Shown here: positions 16,828-25,156 of the stretch, in pieces
Layout: each line of letters begins with the position of its first letter
Numbering within the stretch: the stretch's first letter is position 1
Origin: Kutzneria kofuensis
Lineage (GTDB): Bacteria; Actinomycetota; Actinomycetes; Mycobacteriales; Pseudonocardiaceae
Length of the DNA: 64,000 bases
NCBI RefSeq assembly: GCF_014203355.1
Contig: NZ_JACHIR010000001.1
Location: forward strand, 7,938,038-8,002,037
Reading direction: 5' to 3'
Notes under the pieces: model-generated
Databases searched by the model: none
The model's input: the letters and a program-made list of their open reading frames with translations, nothing else
Told to the model about the DNA's origin: nothing
Translations under genes and position numbers: made by a program

Positions 16828-18416
16828 ACGCCACCAAGACCCGGATCGGACAGCTCGGCAGCGGCAGCGGGCTGGACGTGCAGATCACCCACAACCCCGT
16901 GTTCGACCTGTTCATGACCCTGCGCCGGGAGACGACGGGCCGCAGCCACTGGGAACGCGTCGTCCTCGAGCCGCCCCACCGGCCCGGGGTGACGCGGTTC
17001 GCCGCCGCCCTGGCCGAACTCGCCCCGCGGCAGCTCAGCCAGTTGGAGCGGCACATCGCGCTGGCCCCGTCCCTGGAACAGCTCGCCGCATCGGTCAGCC
17101 GTGAGCCGCGGGCGGCCGAAGTGGTGGCGGCCATGGCCGAGGAGGCGGAGCACGTGGCGCTTGCCTTGCAGGCGTTCGGCTCGGACCCGAAGAGTTCGCT
17201 CGGCGCGGCCGGCGATCTGCTGGCCGACGTGCAGGACAAGTGCCTGACGTTCGTGGCCGAGGCGTTCGGGCTCGGCCAGCGCGCACTGTCGGTCGAGGTC
17301 CTCACGGTGCCGGCCACGCCGAGGGTGACACCGTGCGGGGTCCTGCTGGCCACGGGGCGACCGGCCGCCTTCGTGAACCACACCGAGCTGCGATCGGTCG
17401 GGCTCGTCGAGGCGATCCTCAACATGACCATGCTCGCCGCGCTCCGAGCGGACGGGAACGCCACGCCGGGCCGGCACATCGCGGCGCAGCTCACCGACGT
17501 GCCCACGGAACGGGCTCGCATGGCCCGCACGATCGACACGATCCTCGTCTACGTGACCAGTGCGCAGGCCATCCGGTTGTTCGTGGACACCGACCACCTC
17601 GACCTGGCCGAGCCGCTCGGCGTGTACATCACGCACGGCCGGCTCACCGACATCCTCCGGCCGTACTGGCTGCACCACCTGAGCGGCCGGCTGACCAGGG
17701 AGGCGGCGCTCGCCGCCGTCGTCGCCGAGCTCCAGGCCGGCGGTCCGGGCCTGTTCGCCCTGCGCGACACCGCCGAACTCGCCGCCGACTTCTACCTGCT
17801 GGAGCTCCTCCACGCCCGTTCGGACGCCGCCGCGAGCCGGCGCCTGGAGCAGTTCGAAGCCGCCCTGGCCCGCGACGTCATCCGCTACCTGCACACCGCC
17901 GTCGGCGCCGAACTCGGCCACTGCCAACGGGTGCCGATCGACACCGTGGCGGATCCCGAGCTGCGCGACTTCGTCACCGAGATCAACCGCGGCGACAGCG
18001 CCATCTCGTGGCGGCGGATCTTCGACCGCCTCGGCACCCGCGCCCTCCTGCTGGCCGAGGCCGCCTTCGAAGGGCCGTGCATTCCGTACGGCGGCCTGAA
18101 GTGGTCGCCGGTGGCGCGGACCTTGCGCCTGCACCTGGACGACGTGATCCCTCGGCGGGTGTTCATCGACCAGTGCTTCACCCTCCGCCACAACAACGGT
18201 CCGCTCTTCGACAAGTCCTTCGACGTGTCGAAGGTGCTCACCGTCCTCGATGCCCAGGCGTCCGCCGACTACGACCTGTTGCTACAGCACGCCTCCACCG
18301 ACGTCCGCCGCCTCTGGGCCGCCCACCACGAAACGAGGTTCGCGGACCGTCATCCGGTGTGGCTGGGCTCCGCCGCCCGCGCCGTCTCGTCGGCATCGAG
18401 AAACGCGTCGCGGTGA
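16824..18416 (+). CDS. Unrecognised 530-residue protein, last gene of the RiPP operon
   Basis: I do not recognise this protein. Start GTG 16824 follows GAGGAG by six bases and overlaps the dikinase stop. It is soluble and largely helical. Around residue 190 it reads FVNHTELRSVGLVEAILNMTMLA, which has the layout of the helix bearing HExxH in HExxH-containing peptide-modification proteins of RiPP clusters, but the zinc motif itself is absent. Near the C-terminus come GPCIPYGGLKW and LRHNNGPLFDKSF. It could be a catalytically dead scaffold derived from such a metalloprotein, or a new modifying enzyme. Its last 67 bases overlap the end of the convergent NmrA-like gene. Confidence 0.6.
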   Translation: MNATKTRIGQLGSGSGLDVQITHNPVFDLFMTLRRETTGRSHWERVVLEPPHRPGVTRFAAALAELAPRQLSQLERHIALAPSLEQLAASVSREPRAAEVVAAMAEEAEHVALALQAFGSDPKSSLGAAGDLLADVQDKCLTFVAEAFGLGQRALSVEVLTVPATPRVTPCGVLLATGRPAAFVNHTELRSVGLVEAILNMTMLAALRADGNATPGRHIAAQLTDVPTERARMARTIDTILVYVTSAQAIRLFVDTDHLDLAEPLGVYITHGRLTDILRPYWLHHLSGRLTREAALAAVVAELQAGGPGLFALRDTAELAADFYLLELLHARSDAAASRRLEQFEAALARDVIRYLHTAVGAELGHCQRVPIDTVADPELRDFVTEINRGDSAISWRRIFDRLGTRALLLAEAAFEGPCIPYGGLKWSPVARTLRLHLDDVIPRRVFIDQCFTLRHNNGPLFDKSFDVSKVLTVLDAQASADYDLLLQHASTDVRRLWAAHHETRFADRHPVWLGSAARAVSSASRNASR

Positions 18417-19249
18417 TCCCGCGCCCACGTACGGAAGCTACGAGCCGGGCGGCCGAGGAGGCGGTGCACGTCGTCCGTCACGACGGCGTTGCCGCCGTCG
18501 CGGACCAGCCGGAACCCGTGGACCGCGACGTCGACCACGGACGGATCGAACCCGCCGGCGAGCATCTGCTCTCGCGCCTGGTCAGGCGGGACGTCGACAG
18601 TCCCGATCGGTCGTCCCAGCAGCTCGGCTAGTTGGGCCACCTGGTCGGGAACGCTGACCAGCTCGGGCCCGGTCAGCGTGTAGGCCGTTCCGTCGTGCTC
18701 GGCGCCGAGCAGCGCCTCGACCGCCACCTCGGCCACGTCGCGAGGGTCGACGACCCCTTGCCCGCCCGTCCCGGTCATGTTGGGCACGGGCTGGCCGGCT
18801 CGGATCGATCCGGCCCAGCGCAGCGTGTTGGAGGCGAACGCGGAGGGACGCAGGACGGTCCAGGCCAACCCGCTGTCGGCCAGGGCTTGCTCGCCGGGGG
18901 CGTGCCAGTTCGCCGGCATGGCATTCCCGTCACCGGCGGGTAGCCGACCGCGGATGGCCGACAGCTTCACCACCTTCCGTACGCCGCCGGCGCGGGCGGC
19001 GTTGATCATCGCCAGGTCGTGCGCGGGAACCCACGCTCCCGGCGCGGTGAGCAGAAAGACACTCTCCACCCCGGCCGCCGCACGGCGCAGCGCCTCGGGA
19101 TCCTCGTAATCGGCGTGCACCACCTCCACTCCGGCCTCGACCGACGGGAGACGGTTTCGGGTCATCGCCCGCAGCGGCGCGCCCCGCCGGGCCAAGAGCC
19201 GGAGGACTTCACTGCCGACGGTGCCCGTGGCACCAGTAACCAAGATCAT
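18350..19249 (-). CDS. NmrA/TMR-like NAD(P)-binding protein
   Basis: A 299-residue atypical short-chain dehydrogenase with the N-terminal nucleotide motif ILVTGATGTVGSEVLRLL and the NmrA-type SAIRGRL and VLRPSAFASNTL segments. Proteins of this kind bind NAD(P)H and act as reductases or redox sensors. The usual YxxxK pair is not evident. It is convergent with the RiPP operon (67-base overlap of coding ends) and divergent from an AraC-type regulator 95 bases away, which probably controls it. No link to the peptide cluster is evident. Confidence 0.8.
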   Translation of the reverse strand: MILVTGATGTVGSEVLRLLARRGAPLRAMTRNRLPSVEAGVEVVHADYEDPEALRRAAAGVESVFLLTAPGAWVPAHDLAMINAARAGGVRKVVKLSAIRGRLPAGDGNAMPANWHAPGEQALADSGLAWTVLRPSAFASNTLRWAGSIRAGQPVPNMTGTGGQGVVDPRDVAEVAVEALLGAEHDGTAYTLTGPELVSVPDQVAQLAELLGRPIGTVDVPPDQAREQMLAGGFDPSVVDVAVHGFRLVRDGGNAVVTDDVHRLLGRPARSFRTWARDHRDAFLDADETARAAEPSHTG

Positions 19250-19344
19250 GACGTCAGCCTGTCAGCGCCGACACCGGGCTGATAGGAAAATCCGGCACTC
19301 CTCGGTCGGGCCTCGGTACGGCCCGGCGCGGATACCCTGATGCC

Positions 19345-20127
19345 GTGAACGCGAGCCGACAACTGCCGGTCCCCGACGCTCTCCGGCTCTGGATGGACCG
19401 CATCGACCTCGCGTCGTACCGCGCGGACAGCGACCCGTGCCCGTTGGTCCACGTGCCAGACCCGGCCACCACGCTCGTGTGGCGCACAACGGCCGATGGG
19501 CACAGCGCCTTGCTGGTAGTCGGCCCACGCACGCACGCCGCCTACCACGAGGGCAAGGACATCCCGGTGTGCGTGCGGTTCCGGATCACGACTGGCGCCG
19601 CTCGAACACTCCTCGGCACGTCCGTCGACGAGATCACCGACCAGGTGGTGCCACTCGGCGAGCTGTGGGGGCCGCTCGGCACCCGACTTGCCGACGAACT
19701 GGCCGGGCTCGCTTCCCAACCGACGGCCGTTGTCGACCATCTGGCGGCCGCGCTCTCGGCCCGAGTCGATGCCGTGCAGGATCAGGGAAGTGCAACAGCG
19801 GATCTGGTCCGGCGGGCGTCGGTCGCGCTGTCCTCGAACAGCGGCCATTCGCGCCCACGGGTCGACGAGGTGGCCCGACGTGTCGGCGTCAGCGAGCGCC
19901 ATCTCCGCAACGTGTTCACCACGGCCGTCGGCATCCCGCCGAAGCAGTTCGTTCGGCTCGCCCGGATCCGAACGGTCCTCCCCGGACTGCGTCGGACGTC
20001 CTGGGCCCGGCTGGCCAGCGATGCCGGTTACTACGACCAGTCGCACATGGTCGCCCAGTTCCGCGAGATCATGCACGTGACGCCGAGCGCGTTCGCCGCC
20101 GGCCGGTTACCCACTGTCCCTTGCTGA
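19345..20127 (+). CDS. AraC-family transcriptional regulator
   Basis: A 260-residue regulator. The N-terminal 140 residues form a sensor domain (PLVHVPDPATTLVWRTTADG, VVGPRTHAAY) typical of AraC relatives with a DUF6597-like input domain. The C-terminal double helix-turn-helix is clear: VDEVARRVGVSERHLRNVF and YYDQSHMVAQFREIM, then TPSAF. Start GTG 19345. It diverges from the NmrA-like reductase and probably regulates it; the effector is unknown. Confidence 0.85.
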   Translation: MNASRQLPVPDALRLWMDRIDLASYRADSDPCPLVHVPDPATTLVWRTTADGHSALLVVGPRTHAAYHEGKDIPVCVRFRITTGAARTLLGTSVDEITDQVVPLGELWGPLGTRLADELAGLASQPTAVVDHLAAALSARVDAVQDQGSATADLVRRASVALSSNSGHSRPRVDEVARRVGVSERHLRNVFTTAVGIPPKQFVRLARIRTVLPGLRRTSWARLASDAGYYDQSHMVAQFREIMHVTPSAFAAGRLPTVPC

Positions 20128-20140
20128 GCAACCGGACCCG

Positions 20141-21292
20141 TCAGACCGGGCCGCACGAATGGCTACGGCGTTCGATGAGCACGACGTCGCGCCACACACC
20201 GTGGTGTCGGCCGATGCGCTCGCGAGTGCCGACGGTCCGGAAACCGGAATTCCGGTGCAGCGCAAGGCTTTCGGTGTTCTCGGGGAAGACCCCGCTCTGC
20301 AACGTCCACACCCCCGCTGCCTCGGTGGCCGCGATGTACGTGGTGAGCAGGGCCGTGCCGATGCCGCGGCCGTGGTGGTCGGGGTGGACGTAGACGCTGT
20401 GCTCCAGCACGCCGGCGTACACGCAGCGGCTGGAGACCGGCGTCGCGGCGATCCACCCGAGCACGGCGCCGGTGGAGTCGGTGGCCACGAACCGGTGTGC
20501 GGCAAGGTGTGCTTGGTCCCACTGATCCCAACTCGGCGCGATGGTCTCGAAGCTGGCGTTGCCGGTGTCGAGTCCGGCTTGGTAGACGGCGAGCACCTGC
20601 TCGGCGTGCTCCGACTTCATGACGCCGACGACGACCGTGCTCCTGTTCTGCCGCAACGGTTTCGCGGCGCGAATGAGCGCGGCGTGCAGCTTGTCGGCGA
20701 CCTGGTGCGTGCGGTGCACCTCGATGCCGGCGAGCCCGGCCGTGGCCAGGGCGGCGACATAGTCGTCAGTGGTCAGCGAGCTGGTCAGGCACTCGACCCG
20801 GTCGGCGCCGGCGGCGCGTTCGGCGTCGGTGAGGCTGAAGTCGGCCAGCACGTCGGTGATCCCGATCCGGCCGCCGGGACGCAGCACGCGGGCGATCTCG
20901 GCGAACACACGCGGCTTGTCGGCGGACAGGGTGATCACGCAGTTGGAGATCACCACGTCGACGGAGCCGTCCGGCAGCGGGATGTCCTCGATCCGGCCGC
21001 GGTGGAACTCGACGTTGGTGACGGCCTGCTCGGCGGCGTGCCGGCGGGCGAGGTCGAGCATTTCCGGCGTCATGTCCAGGCCGATCACCCGCCCGGCGGG
21101 CCCCACGCGGCGGGCGGAGACCAGCACGTCCAGCCCGGCGCCGGAGCCGAGGTCGAGCACGGTCTCGCCGGGGTTCAGGTCGGCGACCGCGACGGGGTTG
21201 CCGCAGCCGAGGCCGGCCTGGTCGAGCGGGACGTCGGCGAGGCGGTGCGCGGCGGCGGTGTAGCGGGCTTGCACGGGGCCGATGTCGGTCAT
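20141..21292 (-). CDS. arsM: Arsenite methyltransferase fused to a GNAT acetyltransferase (ArsM-ArsN-like)
   Basis: Residues 1-225 are an ArsM arsenite S-adenosylmethionine methyltransferase: [16 protein letters not shown] for SAM, and the three conserved As(III)-binding cysteines at about 30 (GLGCGNP), 118 (VISNCVI) and 168 (VECLTSSL). Residues from about 225 form a GNAT acetyltransferase resembling phosphinothricin N-acetyltransferase and ArsN ([56 protein letters not shown]). ArsN1 inactivates the organoarsenical antibiotic arsinothricin by N-acetylation. One 383-residue chain thus joins arsenic methylation with a likely arsinothricin/phosphinothricin detoxifying step. ATG 21292 overlaps the upstream arsR stop, so it is the last gene of the ars transcript. 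I see no frameshift or stop at the junction. Confidence 0.85.
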   Translation of the reverse strand: MTDIGPVQARYTAAAHRLADVPLDQAGLGCGNPVAVADLNPGETVLDLGSGAGLDVLVSARRVGPAGRVIGLDMTPEMLDLARRHAAEQAVTNVEFHRGRIEDIPLPDGSVDVVISNCVITLSADKPRVFAEIARVLRPGGRIGITDVLADFSLTDAERAAGADRVECLTSSLTTDDYVAALATAGLAGIEVHRTHQVADKLHAALIRAAKPLRQNRSTVVVGVMKSEHAEQVLAVYQAGLDTGNASFETIAPSWDQWDQAHLAAHRFVATDSTGAVLGWIAATPVSSRCVYAGVLEHSVYVHPDHHGRGIGTALLTTYIAATEAAGVWTLQSGVFPENTESLALHRNSGFRTVGTRERIGRHHGVWRDVVLIERRSHSCGPV

Positions 21293-21609
21293 GAGCACAC
21301 CGCCTCGACGGTGGTCGGGGCCTTGCCCATCACCACGTCGGCGGCGCTGGGGAAGCACGCCACGCACCGCTGGTTCACCCGGTACAGGCGGGCGGTTCCC
21401 CGCTGCTCGACGAGCACGAACCGCACTTCGGCCAGGATCTTCAGGTGGGCGGACACCGTGGACTGCCCGACCGGGACCTGGTCCACGATCTCGCCGACGG
21501 TCATCGGCCGGTCCTGCTCGGCGAGCAGGTTCAGGATCTGCACGCGGGTGGCGTCCGCGAGGGCGCGGAACCACCCGGCGTAGGTCTCGGCGAGCTGACG
21601 GTCGAGCAT
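21289..21609 (-). CDS. arsR: ArsR-family repressor (first copy, upstream of arsM)
   Basis: A 106-residue winged-helix repressor (RALADATRVQILNLL, QSTVSAHLKILAEV). The start is ATG 21609, seven bases after GGGGG; an upstream in-frame ATG at 21633 lacks a ribosome site. It lacks the CxC box in the DNA-recognition helix, but has cysteines near the C-terminus (QRCVACF), so metalloid sensing would use another site. An inverted repeat at 21622-21650 just in front of it is a likely operator. It overlaps arsM by four bases. Confidence 0.85.
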   Translation of the reverse strand: MLDRQLAETYAGWFRALADATRVQILNLLAEQDRPMTVGEIVDQVPVGQSTVSAHLKILAEVRFVLVEQRGTARLYRVNQRCVACFPSAADVVMGKAPTTVEAVCS

Positions 21610-21621
21610 CGGTAAACCCCC

Positions 21622-21650
21622 TTCATCGTTCATCGACGATAGACGATGAA
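21622..21650. promoter_or_regulatory. Palindromic operator before arsR-arsM
   Basis: TTCATCGT (21622-21629) and ACGATGAA (21643-21650) form an 8-bp inverted repeat that encloses a second, inner repeat ATCG-A-CGAT. It lies 13 bases from the arsR start and overlaps the end of the upstream membrane-protein gene, so an internal ArsR-controlled promoter is likely. Confidence 0.6.
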
Positions 21651-22159
21651 GGGGGTTGTCGGCCAGCCCGCCGCAAAGCCCGCAGGAGCAGCGGCACGCC
21701 GACGACGGCGGGCAGCAGCCAGTACGTGATGTGCGGCAGCAGGTTCCACAGTGGCAGGTTCGGCCCGTTGTCCACGTAGAAGCCGGTCAACAGCGCCATG
21801 TAGGAGACCGCCATGCCGGTGCCGTGTATCCGGAACCAGCCAGGGCGATGCCGTCGGCGCGCGACCAGTCCGGCCGTCCCGGCGACGACGGCGACCGTGC
21901 CGATCGTCAGCAGGTCGACGTCGTGCGGCCAGCGCAGCACGGCCAGCGCCACGAGCGCGGCGAAGGAGCAGACGAGCGCCCAGTAGTAGACGATGCCGGC
22001 GCGTGGATGGCGGCCGCGTCGCTTGCGGGCCAGCGCCGCCAGCGCCCCCGCGACCACACATCCCGCGCCGGCGGCCACGTGCACGGCGAGCGCGGCGAGG
22101 AACACCGGCCTGTCGTCCGGGACCGGCAGGCCGCCGACGACGATCTGGTCGGCCAGCAT
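21623..22159 (-). CDS. Small multi-pass membrane protein in the ars operon (DUF2306-like)
   Basis: A 178-residue protein with about five hydrophobic segments (FLAALAVHVAAGAGCVVAGALA, YYWALVCSFAALVALAVL, LLTIGTVAVVAGTAGLVA and more) and an HGTGMAVSYMALLTGFY stretch similar to DUF2306-type proteins. I cannot assign an activity. It lies 20 bases after arsC and overlaps the arsR operator, so it is transcribed with the arsenic genes, but a direct role in arsenic handling is not shown by sequence. Confidence 0.6.
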   Translation of the reverse strand: MLADQIVVGGLPVPDDRPVFLAALAVHVAAGAGCVVAGALAALARKRRGRHPRAGIVYYWALVCSFAALVALAVLRWPHDVDLLTIGTVAVVAGTAGLVARRRHRPGWFRIHGTGMAVSYMALLTGFYVDNGPNLPLWNLLPHITYWLLPAVVGVPLLLRALRRAGRQPPSSSIVDER

Positions 22160-22179
22160 GCTGGCCAGTGTGCGCCGGC

Positions 22180-22590
22180 TCAGGCGTCGGCGGCGACCAA
22201 CTCAGCGAGCAGTTCGGCGACGCGGCGGTCGATCTCGTCGCGGATCGGGCGCACGTCCTCGACGGACCGGCCGGCGGGGTCGTCCAGCTTCCAGTCCAGG
22301 TAACGCCGGCCGGGGTAGACCGGGCAGGCGTCGCCGCAGCCCATCGTGATCACCACGTCGGCCGCCCGCACCGCGTCGTCGGTCAACGGCTTGGGGAACT
22401 CCTTGGACAGGTCCAGGCCGAGTTCGGCCATGACGGCGACCACGGCCGGGTTGATCGCGTCGGCCGGCGCCGAGCCGGCCGAGCGGACGGTGACGCGGCC
22501 GTGGGCGTGGTGGTCCAGCAGTGCGGCGGCCATCTGCGAGCGGCCGGCGTTGTGCACGCAGACGAACAGCACCTCGGGCTTGTCGGACAC
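22180..22590 (-). CDS. arsC: Arsenate reductase ArsC (low-molecular-weight phosphatase fold)
   Basis: A 136-residue reductase turning arsenate into arsenite for export. It has the phosphatase-like P-loop VCVHNAGRSQM with nucleophilic Cys11 and Arg17, and the resolving cysteine pair in TMGCGDACPVYPG. This is the thioredoxin- or mycothiol-linked class, not the glutaredoxin class. GTG 22590 is chosen because GGAGG lies seven bases upstream; GTG 22596 would touch the ribosome site. It begins two bases after the acr3 stop. Confidence 0.93.
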   Translation of the reverse strand: MSDKPEVLFVCVHNAGRSQMAAALLDHHAHGRVTVRSAGSAPADAINPAVVAVMAELGLDLSKEFPKPLTDDAVRAADVVITMGCGDACPVYPGRRYLDWKLDDPAGRSVEDVRPIRDEIDRRVAELLAELVAADA

Positions 22591-22592
22591 GG

Positions 22593-23678
22593 TCACTCCT
22601 CCACGGATGGGTTTGTCGCCGGCACGGGACCGAACAGGCGTCGTGCCCACAGGGCCGCGTAGACCAGCGCCACCAGCGCCGGCACCTCGATGAGCGGGCC
22701 GACCACACCGGCGAGAGCCTGTCCGCTGGTAGCGCCGAAGGTGGCGATCGCCACCGCGATGGCCAACTCGAAGTTGTTGCCGGCGGCGGTGAACGCCAGC
22801 GTGGTCGTGCGCTCGTACGGCAGGCCGACGGCGCGGCCGAGGGCGAACGAGCCGGCCCACATGATCGCGAAGTACGCGAGCAGTGGCAGCGCGATCCGGG
22901 CGACGTCGCCGGGACGGTGGGTGATCTGGTCGCCCTGCAAGGCGAACAGCACCACGATGGTGAACAGCAGGCCGTACAGCGCGGCCGGGCCGATCCGTGG
23001 CAGGAACCGCGTTTCGTACCAGTCTCGGCCGCGGGCACGCTCGCCGAGCCGGCGGGTCAGGTACCCGGCCACCAGCGGGATGCCGAGGAAGATCAGCACA
23101 GAGCGGGCGATCGCCCACGCCGAGACGGTCAGGTCGGCCCGTGGCAGGCCGAGCCAGCCGGGCAGCACGTCGAGGTAGAACCAGCCCAGCGCGGCGAACG
23201 CGATCACCTGGAACACGGAGTTGAGCGCGACCAGCACGGCGGCGGCCTCGCGGTCCCCGTCCGCGAGGTCGTTCCAGATGACGACCATCGCGATGCAGCG
23301 GGCCAGCCCGACGATGATCAGGCCCGTTCGGTACTCCGGCAGGTCCGGCAGCAGCAGCCACGCGAGCGTGAACATCAGTGCCGGGCCGAGCACCCAGTTC
23401 AGCAGCAGCGAGACGGCCATGAGCCGGCGGTCGCGGGTGACGGTGTCCAGCCGGTCGTAGCGGACCTTGGCCAGCACCGGGTACATCATGATCAGCAGGC
23501 CGAGCGCGATCGGCAGTGAGATCCCGTCCATCCGCACGGCGTCGATCGCCGCGCCCAGGCCGGGGATCACGCGGCCGGCGCCGAGGCCGAGCAGCATCGC
23601 GGCCAGGATCCACACCGGCAGGAACCGGTCGAGGGTGGACAGCCGAGCGACCACGCCCCGGTCGGCGACGGCGGTCAC
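22593..23678 (-). CDS. acr3: Acr3-type arsenite efflux permease
   Basis: A 361-residue, roughly ten-helix membrane permease that expels As(III) using the proton gradient. The essential cysteine is in VGLARCIAMVVIWNDLA and the essential glutamate in TAAGNNFELAIAVA, both hallmarks of Acr3. Its GTG start (23678) overlaps the stop of the upstream arsR as GTGA, and arsC follows two bases later. Confidence 0.93.
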   Translation of the reverse strand: MTAVADRGVVARLSTLDRFLPVWILAAMLLGLGAGRVIPGLGAAIDAVRMDGISLPIALGLLIMMYPVLAKVRYDRLDTVTRDRRLMAVSLLLNWVLGPALMFTLAWLLLPDLPEYRTGLIIVGLARCIAMVVIWNDLADGDREAAAVLVALNSVFQVIAFAALGWFYLDVLPGWLGLPRADLTVSAWAIARSVLIFLGIPLVAGYLTRRLGERARGRDWYETRFLPRIGPAALYGLLFTIVVLFALQGDQITHRPGDVARIALPLLAYFAIMWAGSFALGRAVGLPYERTTTLAFTAAGNNFELAIAVAIATFGATSGQALAGVVGPLIEVPALVALVYAALWARRLFGPVPATNPSVEE

Positions 23679-24046
23679 GGGGTGACCGGGGCGGCCTGGT
23701 CGGGGGCCATCAGCACCGCCGACAGCGTCTGCAGCGTGGTGGGCAGCACGCGGTAGTAGATCCAGGTGCCGCGGCGCTCGCCGTCGATGATCCCGGCCTC
23801 GCGCAACACCTTGAGGTGATGGGAGATGGTCGGCCCGGTCAGGTCGAAGGCGTCGGTCAGGTCGCACACGCACGCCTCGCCGCCGGCGTGGGAGGCGATC
23901 AGCGACAACAGTCGCAGTCGTACCGGGTCGCCCAGTGCCTTGAACACCCGCGCCAGCTCGACCGACTGGTCCTCGGTCAGGGGTCGGCGCATCAGCGGGG
24001 AGCAGCACAGTGACGTCTGCTCGACCAGCGGCAGCTGTTTCGGCAT
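23675..24046 (-). CDS. arsR: ArsR-family arsenic repressor with CxC metal box
   Basis: A 123-residue repressor that heads the ars operon. It has the canonical metal-binding box ACVCDL at the start of the recognition helix, followed by DAFDLTGPTISHHLKVLREAGI; arsenite binding to these cysteines would release it from DNA. Another CC pair lies near the N-terminus (SLCC). It is divergent from arsI, and inverted repeats fill the space between the two genes. Confidence 0.93.
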   Translation of the reverse strand: MPKQLPLVEQTSLCCSPLMRRPLTEDQSVELARVFKALGDPVRLRLLSLIASHAGGEACVCDLTDAFDLTGPTISHHLKVLREAGIIDGERRGTWIYYRVLPTTLQTLSAVLMAPDQAAPVTP

Positions 24047-24060
24047 ACGTCTAGGTTGAC

Positions 24061-24112
24061 AGACATCTATCTAGAGCGCAATCTAACCAGCGTCCTGATT
24101 CGATGGATGTCT
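24061..24112. promoter_or_regulatory. Divergent arsR/arsI control region with inverted repeats
   Basis: AGACATCTATC (24061-24071) and GATGGATGTCT (24102-24112) are inverted copies with one mismatch, 30 bp apart. Such 11-bp elements flanking a divergent promoter region are a natural ArsR target and would switch both transcripts together. An AAGGAGG ribosome site for arsI follows at 24117-24123. Confidence 0.55.
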
Positions 24113-24128
24113 ATCCAAGGAGGATGAC

Positions 24129-24578
24129 ATGTCCCGTGTGCAGCTGGCCCTGCGGGTGGCCGACCTGGACGCCTCGATCGCCTTCTACACCAAGCTGTTC
24201 GGCGTCGAACCGGCCAAGCTCCGGCCCGGCTACGCCAACTTCGCGATCGCCGAGCCGCCGCTGAAGCTCGTGCTCATCGAGGGCGAGCCCGCCCAGCAGA
24301 CCGTGCTGGATCACCTCGGCGTCGAGGTCGAGTCCAGCGAGCAGGTCGGCGAGGCGACCGAGCGGCTGTCGGCGCTGGGGTTGTTCACCGACGTGCAGAA
24401 CGACACGACCTGCTGCTACGCCGTGCAGGACAAGGTTTGGGTGCACGGCCCCGGCCAGGAGCCATGGGAGGTGTACGTCGTCAAGGGTGATTCGGCGACC
24501 TACGGCGTCGACCCCGAGCTGACCGCCGCCTGCTGCACCGACGACGCCGGCAAGACAACGTCGGCCTGCTGCGGCTAG
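24129..24578 (+). CDS. arsI: ArsI-type C-As lyase (vicinal oxygen chelate family)
   Basis: A 149-residue dioxygenase that removes methyl groups from trivalent organoarsenicals. Probable iron ligands are Gln5, His62 and Glu115 (PWEVY). The organoarsenical-binding pair Cys95-Cys96 stands in NDTTCCYAV, and the cysteine-rich tail (AACC, SACCG) is typical of ArsI. CadI relatives share the fold, but the position beside arsR/acr3/arsC supports ArsI. It converges with the TetR gene, their ends overlapping by four bases. Confidence 0.88.
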   Translation: MSRVQLALRVADLDASIAFYTKLFGVEPAKLRPGYANFAIAEPPLKLVLIEGEPAQQTVLDHLGVEVESSEQVGEATERLSALGLFTDVQNDTTCCYAVQDKVWVHGPGQEPWEVYVVKGDSATYGVDPELTAACCTDDAGKTTSACCG

Positions 24579-25141
24579 CGCTGCGGCGCGGTCACGGCCC
24601 TCAGGTCTTCCAGCGATTCCCGCATCATTTGGGACAACTCGCATTCCTCGGAGGCCGCGAGCCAGAGCCTGAAGCCGACCTTGAAGACGACGATCCCCGC
24701 CTCGGCGGTCAGGGTTGCCGACGGTTCGGCAACGCCGCGCCGGCGCAGGGCGTCGGCGATCGCGGCCGACATCGAGGCGTACTTGGTCAGCTCGCGCTCC
24801 TGGAGTTCCGCGTTCGCCGCGATGACGGCCTGTCGCTGTCGGTGCTCGCGGCGGCCGGCGAACATCTGGGAGACCGCCTCAAGTCCCGCCGCTATCGCGT
24901 CGATCGGCGCCATGGACGCCGGTGCCTCGGCGACCGCGGTCGCGAACTCCTCCTGCAATGCGCCGGATTTGCCGAACATCACCTCGCACTTGTCGGCGTA
25001 GTGCCGGAAGTAGGTCCGCTCGGTGAGGCCCGCCCGTTTGGCGATCTCCGCCACCGTGGTCTGCTCGTAGCCGCGCTCATCGAAGAGCTCCAACGCCGCT
25101 TGCGCCAGGCGTCCGCACGCGTTCGGCTCCCATCTGCCCAT
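24575..25141 (-). CDS. TetR-family repressor
   Basis: A 188-residue repressor with a standard N-terminal helix-turn-helix (TTVAEIAKRAGLTERTYFRHYADK) and a helical ligand domain. Two near-identical 19-bp palindromes lie in the region just upstream and are surely its operators. The gene it would control across the divergent region now encodes only a 30-residue epimerase stub, so the present target may be itself or the flavin-type oxidoreductase further downstream. Confidence 0.9.
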   Translation of the reverse strand: MGRWEPNACGRLAQAALELFDERGYEQTTVAEIAKRAGLTERTYFRHYADKCEVMFGKSGALQEEFATAVAEAPASMAPIDAIAAGLEAVSQMFAGRREHRQRQAVIAANAELQERELTKYASMSAAIADALRRRGVAEPSATLTAEAGIVVFKVGFRLWLAASEECELSQMMRESLEDLRAVTAPQR

Positions 25142-25156
25142 GCGCGGATCCTACGA

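Noticed and set aside
3754-18416. LanC, dedicated leader protease or radical SAM gene in the operon
   Set aside because: Looked for the zinc Cys/His motifs of LanC, S8 or C39 peptidases and CxxxCxxC; none found.
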